From the NCBI GenBank assembly GCA_934572355.1, contig CAKTKV010000001.1, forward strand, positions 1-27,571: a DNA stretch of 27,571 nucleotides, written 5' to 3'. The notes under the pieces are model-generated. The model was not told the DNA's origin and made no database searches. It worked only from the letters and a program-made list of their open reading frames with translations. Shown one piece after another: positions 22,834-27,571 of this stretch. Origin of the DNA: an uncultured Oscillospiraceae bacterium (GTDB lineage Bacteria; Bacillota; Clostridia; Oscillospirales; Oscillospiraceae). The stretch's first letter is position 1; each line of letters opens with the position of its first letter. A program made the translations under genes and the position numbers.

Positions 22834-22839
22834 CATTAT

Positions 22840-23586
22840 TCAAAGCACCTTGGAAAGGAACGCCTGAGTGCGCGGCTCCTGCGGGTGGTCAAACAGCTCC
22901 GCCGGGATGTTCTCCTCAACGATAGCGCCGCTGTCCATGAAGATCACGCGGTCGGCGACCTCACGGGCAAAGCCCATTTCGTGCGTCACGACGACCATCG
23001 TCATGCCGTTATGCGCAAGCTGGCGCATCAGGTCGAGCACCTCACCGACCATCTCAGGGTCGAGCGCGGAGGTAGGCTCGTCAAATAGCATGACCTCGGG
23101 CTCCATCGCGAGCGCGCGGGCTATCGCAATACGCTGCTTCTGGCCGCCGGAGAGCATGGCGGGATAGGTATCGGCCTTGTCGGAAAGGTCGATGCGTTCA
23201 AGAAGCTCCATGGCAAGCTTGTCGGCCTCCTCCTGAGTCTTTAGCTTCAGCGTGACGGGCGCGAGGGTGATGTTCTTCTTGACAGTCATGTTCGGGAAGA
23301 GGTTAAAGTGCTGGAAGACCATGCCCATCTTGCGGCGGTGCAGGTCGAGATTGACCTTGGTGTCGGTAATATCCACGCCGTCAAAGATAACCTTGCCGGA
23401 GGTCGGAGTCTCCAGCAGGTTCAGGCAGCGCAGCAGCGTCGACTTGCCCGATCCGGAAGGGCCGATTATCGCGACGACCTCGCCGCGCGCAACGCTGAGG
23501 CTGCAATCGTTGAGGGCCTTGACTGTTCCGCCGACGTATTCCTTTTTGATATGCTCTACGCGGATGAGCTCACTGCCTGTCGCCAC
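22840..23586 (-). CDS. polar amino acid ABC transporter ATP-binding protein (GlnQ/HisP type)
   Basis: 248 residues. Walker [10 protein letters not shown] (42-50), the Q-loop at [13 protein letters not shown], the [15 protein letters not shown] signature, Walker [14 protein letters not shown] and the THEMGFA H-loop are all intact. Sequence and length are typical of the PAAT family. The start is GTG 23586, with AGGAGG 7 nt upstream; it overlaps the end of the permease gene by 17 bp, so the two are translationally coupled. It powers the transporter formed with the permease at 23570 and the lipoprotein at 24479. Confidence 0.94.
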   Translation of the reverse strand: MATGSELIRVEHIKKEYVGGTVKALNDCSLSVARGEVVAIIGPSGSGKSTLLRCLNLLETPTSGKVIFDGVDITDTKVNLDLHRRKMGMVFQHFNLFPNMTVKKNITLAPVTLKLKTQEEADKLAMELLERIDLSDKADTYPAMLSGGQKQRIAIARALAMEPEVMLFDEPTSALDPEMVGEVLDLMRQLAHNGMTMVVVTHEMGFAREVADRVIFMDSGAIVEENIPAELFDHPQEPRTQAFLSKVL

Positions 23587-24301
23587 GGCGCATCCTCCTC
23601 TCTACCGCTTCGATAGCCTTGGAAGCGGGATAGTTTATGCAGAAGTATATAAGCGCCGCAAGTGTATAGGGCGCGAGTGATATATACGTTGTGGAGGCAA
23701 CAGCCTTTGCGCCGAACATAAGCTCCGCCATGCCGAGCATAGAGCAGATCGAGCTCTCCTTCACCATCGTGACGACCTCGTTTGCGAGCGCGGGGAGGAC
23801 GTTCTTTATCGCCTGAGGCAGCACGACAAGCTTCATTCCCTGCCACTTGGAAAGGCCGAGGGAGCGCGCGGCTTCCATCTGCCCCGCGTCCACGGCGAGG
23901 ATGCCCGCCCTGAATATCTCCGCGACGTATGCGGAGCTGTTGAGCGCGAGCGCGACGACGCCGGGGATAAAACGGCTGAGATCGACAAAGCCGAGTATCG
24001 TGACGCGCGGGATCGATATGACGCCGAACAGGCCGAAGTATATGATAGACAGCTGCACGAGCATCGGGGTAGAACGGAACACGGCTATGTACGCGCCCGA
24101 AATGGTCTTGACGACTTTGTTCCTGCTCAGACGCATCAGCGCCAGCAGCATCGCGGGGATGACCGCGAGACTGACAGAGACAATCGCGAGCATCAGCGTA
24201 TACTCTACGCCCTGCACAAAGAAAGCGCCGTACTTCGGCAGGAATGAGAAGTTAAAGAAGCTGGCGGGACTCATGTCCTTAAATAGGTTGCTCCACCACA
24301 T
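23570..24301 (-). CDS. polar amino acid ABC transporter permease (HisM/GlnP type)
   Basis: 243 residues with about five membrane helices. The EAA loop [20 protein letters not shown], with EAA at 143-145, docks the ATPase; [10 protein letters not shown] is the family's conserved first cytoplasmic loop. A single permease gene suggests a homodimeric channel. The start at ATG 24301 has only a weak GAAGGG upstream. It has a separate candidate promoter and is separated from the binding-protein gene by a hairpin, so it is probably made in lower amount than the binding protein. Confidence 0.93.
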   Translation of the reverse strand: MWWSNLFKDMSPASFFNFSFLPKYGAFFVQGVEYTLMLAIVSVSLAVIPAMLLALMRLSRNKVVKTISGAYIAVFRSTPMLVQLSIIYFGLFGVISIPRVTILGFVDLSRFIPGVVALALNSSAYVAEIFRAGILAVDAGQMEAARSLGLSKWQGMKLVVLPQAIKNVLPALANEVVTMVKESSICSMLGMAELMFGAKAVASTTYISLAPYTLAALIYFCINYPASKAIEAVERRMRRGDRQ

Positions 24302-24346
24302 GAAAGATGTTTCCCTTCAATCTATATATTTACCACAGGGCATATT

Positions 24347-24376
24347 ATCGTAACACGGTTTATGCCGTAATGTCAA
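24347..24376 (-). promoter_or_regulatory. candidate promoter of the permease-ATPase genes
   Basis: On the minus strand, TTGACA (24371-24376), an 18-bp spacer, then TACGAT (24347-24352). A small inverted repeat ACGG-N6-CCGT lies in the spacer (24355-24368) and could be an operator. Confidence 0.45.
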
Positions 24377-24415
24377 CCGACACAGGCAGTTTTTTGACGG
24401 ATAACTAATCAAATA

Positions 24416-24448
24416 ACGGAGCAAAGCCTTTTTACGGCTTTGCTCCGT
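24416..24448 (-). terminator. terminator/attenuator behind the amino-acid-binding protein gene
   Basis: ACGGAGCAAAGCC and GGCTTTGCTCCGT form a 13-bp stem with a 7-nt loop. On the minus strand TATTTGATT follows, a modest U-tail. It lies about 30 bp after the binding-protein stop and before the permease genes. Confidence 0.7.
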
Positions 24449-24478
24449 ATCGTCAGTGATTCATTTCAGACGGCTTTA

Positions 24479-25318
24479 TCAGCCCTCTGCGGTGACCTCA
24501 ACTGCGACGTCAGACAGAGAATCAGCAGCAGCGATGAACTCATCGACCTTGTTGTTCTTCAGCATATCAGCGATCGCCTCGTTGATGCCGGGGAGCAGGC
24601 CCTTGGGGTCGCCCTTTGCAACTGCGATGCAGTAGGGAAGAGCTTCGCCGAGCTCGATGTCAGCAATGACGAGGTCGGAGTTGGACTCAGCATACTGCAT
24701 TGCGACGGAACCGTCGAGGACAACAGCGTCGACCTTATCGTTGACGAGCTGGTTGACAGCATCGGTAACGACCTGGAGGGAAACGAGGTTAGCGCCCGGC
24801 ATGTCGTTCTTGACGATGTCTTCCTTGGTGGTAGCGGTCTGAGCGGCGACGGCCTTGCCGGAGAAGGAATCAAGAGAGGTGTATTCATCGGCCTTGTCAG
24901 CCTTGATGAGGATCATTGCAGGGTAGTCAGTGTAGTAAGGATCGGAGAAGTCGGCAGCGTTCAGACGCTCCTCGGTGGCTTCCATGGCGGCGATGACTAT
25001 ATCGAAGTCGCCCTTCTGGAGGCTTGCAAGCAGGTAATCAAAGCCCATGTTCTCGACCTTCAGCTCCTTGCCGGTGTAATCGGCAACGTACTGTGCGACA
25101 GAGACATCGATACCGCCGTAGACCATGTTGCCGTCGGCATCGGGATACATGAACTCATAGGGGGCATAGTCAGCGGAGGTGCCCATGACGAGGGTCTCAG
25201 CTGCGGGGGCTGCGTCGGATGCCGCGGTATCGGCGGCGGGAGTGCTGGAGCTGGAACCGCAGGCGCACAGAGCGACTGCCATTGTAAGAACCAGAAGCAG
25301 TGCAGTGATCTTTTTCAT
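24479..25318 (-). CDS. polar amino acid ABC transporter substrate-binding lipoprotein (family 3)
   Basis: 279 residues from ATG 25318, with GAGGAG upstream. Lipoprotein signal KKITALLLVLTMAVALCAC with the lipobox LCAC, then a Ser/Ala linker. The mature part is a family-3 periplasmic-binding-type domain: VMGTSADYAPYEF, GGIDVSVAQYVADYTGKEL, FDIVIAAMEATEERL, and FSDPYYTDYPAMIL. The TEER Arg is the usual ligand carboxylate contact, so an amino acid is the expected ligand; which one is not clear. It is first in the transporter cluster, with its own strong promoter, and is divergent from an alanine-racemase-family gene. Confidence 0.93.
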   Translation of the reverse strand: MKKITALLLVLTMAVALCACGSSSSTPAADTAASDAAPAAETLVMGTSADYAPYEFMYPDADGNMVYGGIDVSVAQYVADYTGKELKVENMGFDYLLASLQKGDFDIVIAAMEATEERLNAADFSDPYYTDYPAMILIKADKADEYTSLDSFSGKAVAAQTATTKEDIVKNDMPGANLVSLQVVTDAVNQLVNDKVDAVVLDGSVAMQYAESNSDLVIADIELGEALPYCIAVAKGDPKGLLPGINEAIADMLKNNKVDEFIAAADSLSDVAVEVTAEG

Positions 25319-25390
25319 TTTTCTTATCTCCTCATTAAAATTTCTCATGTAACGCTCAAAAATAAATATATATTCATTTGAGTTGCACAG

Positions 25391-25419
25391 AGTATACATC
25401 TATACGCGAATATTGTCAA
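25391..25419 (-). promoter_or_regulatory. sigma-A promoter of the amino acid binding-protein gene
   Basis: On the minus strand, TTGACA (25414-25419), a 17-bp spacer, then TATACT (25391-25396). It is close to consensus, as expected for an abundant lipoprotein. Confidence 0.78.
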
Positions 25420-25570
25420 CTGGTGATTTTGCTCAAGTTAACAAAAATTATACTTTGTTTTTATGCATGTTACCGAGCAGCACATTTTGACGCGGCATAG
25501 CACGGATATGGATAAGCTTTCATAAAAGCCTATATTTCAAGTAAATAAAACAAAGGTCGTGAATTACGTC

Positions 25571-25599
25571 TTGCAGTGTTGGGCATACTGCGATATAAT
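25571..25599 (+). promoter_or_regulatory. sigma-A promoter of the racemase gene
   Basis: TTGCAG (25571-25576), a 17-bp spacer, then TATAAT (25594-25599). The transcript would start near 25606, which rules out the in-frame ATG at 25576 as a start. Confidence 0.68.
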
Positions 25600-25659
25600 A
25601 GGCAGCCGAGCTTCACGCTCCGCCAGATAAATACAGACTCAGAGAAAGAACGGTTAAAA

Positions 25660-26781
25660 ATGAATATTCCTATGAATAACTCGTATATTGAAGTGGACAT
25701 GCAGATACTGCGCGAGAACATGGCAAGCATCGCTTCCACGCTTACGCCCGGCGCGGGGATAATCCCCGTGCTCAAGGACGACGCTTACGGCCTCGGCCTT
25801 GTGCCGATCGCCCGTGTGCTCGAACCGCTGGACTGCGTGCGCTGCTTTTCCGTGTCCCATGTGTCCGAGGGGCTTGAGCTGCGCCGCGGCGGCATAAGCA
25901 AGGGCATCCTTGTGATGAACTCCGCGCTCCCCTTCCAGCTTGAGGCCGCCGTCGAGGCCGGGCTCTCGCTCGCCTGCGGCCGCCCCGGCTTTGTCACGGA
26001 GCTTCAGGCAGCGGCGCGCGCCGTCGGTAAGGCCGCGCATATTCATATTAAAGTAGATACGGGACTGCACCGCATCGGCTTTGTCCCCGGAGAGGAGCTC
26101 GGCGCTTTTGTCGCGGAGCTGCGCGCGGCGGGCGATGATATAGTCGTTGACGGCGTGTTCTCTCACTTCTCCGCGCCTGAGAGCCTTGAGTGCGACGAGG
26201 AGGAATATGCGCGCTTTCTTGAGGGTATCGCCCAGCTTGAGAGCGCCGGGGTGCAGATACCGTTTAAGCACATTTCCTGCTCCGCCGCCTCCGAGCGCTA
26301 CCCGAAGTTCGATATGGACGCGGTGCGCATAGGCCGCCGCCTGTATATGGACGCTCCGGGCGAGCCGCTCGGGACGATAAAAGAGCTTGCCTCGTGGCGC
26401 AGCTACGTCGCAGCGGTGCATGAGCGCCGCGCCGGGGATCGTCTCGGCTACGGCGAAGGGCTGACGCTCGATAAGGACACGCGCGTCGCGACTGTCGGCA
26501 TCGGCTACGGCGACGGGCTTGCCCTCCGCTTTGCCGAGGTAAACGCACCGGTGCTGATATGCGGTAAGATGGCGCATGTGATCGCGGTTTTTATGGATCA
26601 GTGCCTTGTCGACGTTACGGGCATAGACTGTGTCCCCGGCGACGAGGTGACGATATTCGGCTATGACGGTCACGGCGGATATATCTCCTCCCAGTCTCAG
26701 GCGCTGCTGACCGATGCGCTCGAAGGCTGCGGCATAACCTCCGGACTCTCCACACGCGTCGCGAGGGTATACGTAGGCTGA
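25660..26781 (+). CDS. alr: alanine racemase-family PLP-dependent enzyme
   Basis: 373 residues from ATG 25660; the ribosome binding site is weak (AGAAAGAACGG). Such enzymes supply D-alanine for peptidoglycan and spore germination control. The PLP lysine is in VLKDDAYGLG (K39), KVDTGLHRIG is at 131-140, the catalytic tyrosine is in GYGDG (Y283), and MDQCLVDVTG is at 312-321. Several normally conserved positions differ: YGHG is YGLG (43-46), the HxxNSA phosphate loop is HISCSAA (204-210), and the following LYG is LYM. The enzyme is probably active, but it could be a diverged racemase with another substrate. It is divergent from an amino acid ABC importer, under a separate promoter. The gene symbol is tentative. 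Confidence 0.78.
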   Translation: MNIPMNNSYIEVDMQILRENMASIASTLTPGAGIIPVLKDDAYGLGLVPIARVLEPLDCVRCFSVSHVSEGLELRRGGISKGILVMNSALPFQLEAAVEAGLSLACGRPGFVTELQAAARAVGKAAHIHIKVDTGLHRIGFVPGEELGAFVAELRAAGDDIVVDGVFSHFSAPESLECDEEEYARFLEGIAQLESAGVQIPFKHISCSAASERYPKFDMDAVRIGRRLYMDAPGEPLGTIKELASWRSYVAAVHERRAGDRLGYGEGLTLDKDTRVATVGIGYGDGLALRFAEVNAPVLICGKMAHVIAVFMDQCLVDVTGIDCVPGDEVTIFGYDGHGGYISSQSQALLTDALEGCGITSGLSTRVARVYVG

Positions 26782-26820
26782 CGTCGACCGAGGAATAAAA
26801 AAGTAAACAGTGCAGATACT

Positions 26821-26855
26821 AACGTTAGCACTCCTTTTGCGAGAGTGCTAACGTT
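26821..26855 (+). promoter_or_regulatory. CIRCE operator (HrcA-binding site)
   Basis: A perfect CIRCE element: TTAGCACTC (26825-26833), a 9-bp spacer, then GAGTGCTAA (26843-26851). The symmetry extends 4 bp farther on each side (AACG/CGTT). It lies upstream of hsp20, so that gene should be repressed by HrcA and induced by heat. Confidence 0.93.
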
Positions 26856-26883
26856 AACTTTTTGTTCATATCTTTCGCTATAT

Positions 26884-26912
26884 TTGTTAATAATTGTGCG
26901 GTATCTTATATA
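26884..26912 (+). promoter_or_regulatory. candidate promoter of hsp20
   Basis: TTGTTA (26884-26889), a 17-bp spacer, then TATATA (26907-26912). This places CIRCE more than 30 bp upstream of the -35 box. An alternative, TTAACT (26854-26859) with 18 bp and CTATAT (26878-26883), would have its -35 overlap the CIRCE arm, which is more usual for HrcA control. Confidence 0.45.
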
Positions 26913-26985
26913 CACGATGAAACAAAAGAAATGAAGTTTCATCCGAGAATCAAATCAGTAAATAAATTTTGGAGGTATATATATT

Positions 26986-27426
26986 ATGTTTGAACTTATT
27001 CCTTTTGATCGCCGTAATCATTCCGTTTCCGCTTTCGATCCGTTCCGTGCCTTTGACGATATGGAGCGCAGCTTCTTCAGAGATGTGCCTTCAATCGCTT
27101 CCTTCCGCACCGACGTTACCGATACCGGCGATGCATACAAGCTCGAGGCTGAGCTGCCCGGCTTCAAGAAGGAGGATATCAAGATCGACGTCGAAGACGA
27201 TTGCCTGACCATCAGCGCCGAGAGAAAGGTCGACGAGGATAAGAAGGACGAGAAGAACAACTTCGTAAAGCGCGAGCGTTATTACGGTTCCTACAGCCGC
27301 AGCTTTGACGTCTCCGGTATCAACATCGACGGTATCGAGGCTTCTTACACCGACGGTGTCCTGACGCTGACAATGCCGAAGAAGGCCGCTGAGGTTCCCG
27401 CAAGCCGCCGTCTGGAGATCAAGTAA
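26986..27426 (+). CDS. Hsp20/alpha-crystallin small heat-shock protein
   Basis: 146 residues. It holds unfolding proteins in the cytoplasm until ATP-dependent chaperones act. The alpha-crystallin domain spans about residues 38-132: YKLEAELPGFKKEDIKIDVED, YYGSYSRSF and the GVLTLTMPKK hallmark. The C-terminal RRLEIK supplies the short I/L-x-I/L oligomerisation motif. GGAGG lies 10 nt before ATG 26986. It stands alone between a CIRCE-controlled promoter and an intrinsic terminator. Confidence 0.95.
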   Translation: MFELIPFDRRNHSVSAFDPFRAFDDMERSFFRDVPSIASFRTDVTDTGDAYKLEAELPGFKKEDIKIDVEDDCLTISAERKVDEDKKDEKNNFVKRERYYGSYSRSFDVSGINIDGIEASYTDGVLTLTMPKKAAEVPASRRLEIK

Positions 27427-27465
27427 GCACTGATCTCCTCCCTCCCATAACTCACACACATATTT

Positions 27466-27501
27466 CTCCCGCACCGCTCCGCGCGGTGCGGGAGATTTTT
27501 T
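27466..27501 (+). terminator. intrinsic terminator of hsp20
   Basis: CTCCCGCACCGC pairs with GCGGTGCGGGAG, 12 bp with a 5-nt loop, followed by ATTTTTT. The remaining 70 bases to the window end hold nothing that I can assign. Confidence 0.88.
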
Positions 27502-27571
27502 ATTTGCAGCTATTGTTTTTCCGCGTATATGATGGTAACATACCTGCATATTCCAATGCGCATTCTTATTT

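Larger units (their letters stand above)
25319..25659. other. 341-bp divergent promoter region between the amino acid transporter and the racemase gene
   Basis: It contains the binding-protein promoter on the minus strand (25391-25419), the racemase promoter on the plus strand (25571-25599), and an AT-rich middle (about 25420-25560). I recognise no riboswitch, operator or gene in that middle part. Confidence 0.6.

Noticed and set aside
1..27571. CRISPR arrays, tRNA or rRNA genes, insertion sequences and phage genes
   Set aside because: No spaced direct repeats, no cloverleaf with a TTCGA-type arm, and no transposase or integrase frame was found in any gap between the genes.

Overview
The window looks like a chromosomal segment of an anaerobic, spore-forming, fermentative member of the Clostridia. 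An Oscillospirales/Oscillospiraceae-type genome is my best guess. Reasons: endospore genes (spoVAD, spoVAE), a butyrate kinase/phosphotransbutyrylase pair, a ferredoxin-dependent 2-oxoacid oxidoreductase, a CIRCE-controlled small heat-shock gene, GC-rich coding DNA with AT-rich sigma-A promoters, and strong AGGAGG-type ribosome binding sites with occasional TTG/GTG starts. The taxonomic call is inference. I see no rRNA, tRNA, CRISPR array, insertion sequence or phage gene.

Layout. (1) 1-2096, minus strand: a HutC-type GntR regulator with its own promoter and a DasR/NagR-like operator, followed by a sugar-type ABC solute-binding lipoprotein cut by the window edge. (2) 2236-8215, minus strand: a seven-gene operon read in the order butyrate kinase, phosphate butyryltransferase, and the ferredoxin, alpha, beta and gamma subunits of a 2-oxoacid:ferredoxin oxidoreductase, then an Ldh2-family 2-hydroxyacid dehydrogenase. 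It ends in a 63-codon transporter remnant and a terminator. (3) 8227-13427: an FCD-type GntR regulator on the minus strand, divergent from a plus-strand operon of two paralogous SLC13/DASS-type anion permeases flanking a ketopantoate-reductase-family dehydrogenase. (4) 13514-14936: spoVAD-spoVAE without spoVAC. (5) 15038-21738, minus strand: recJ-relA-dtd-MBL hydrolase, then pfkA. (6) 21767-22833, plus strand: a 10-TM metal exporter, then a promoter-terminator pair that could encode a roughly 65-nt RNA. (7) 22840-25419, minus strand: a complete polar amino acid ABC transporter. (8) 25571-27494, plus strand: an alanine-racemase-family enzyme and a CIRCE/Hsp20 unit.

How the genes may work together. 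Regions 2 and 3 make a coherent catabolic proposal. Anionic hydroxy- or oxoacids enter through the DASS-type permeases. Ldh2-type and PanE-type dehydrogenases connect 2-hydroxyacids of possibly opposite stereochemistry with 2-oxoacids. The oxidoreductase makes acyl-CoA and reduced ferredoxin, and Ptb/Buk convert acyl-CoA to the free acid with ATP formation. The FCD regulator between the two operons is the natural candidate sensor. Every enzyme family call is well supported by motifs, but the substrate and the linkage into one pathway are inference.

Two stretches over 300 bases lack a gene: 9028-9367 and 25319-25659. Both are divergent promoter regions and are described below.
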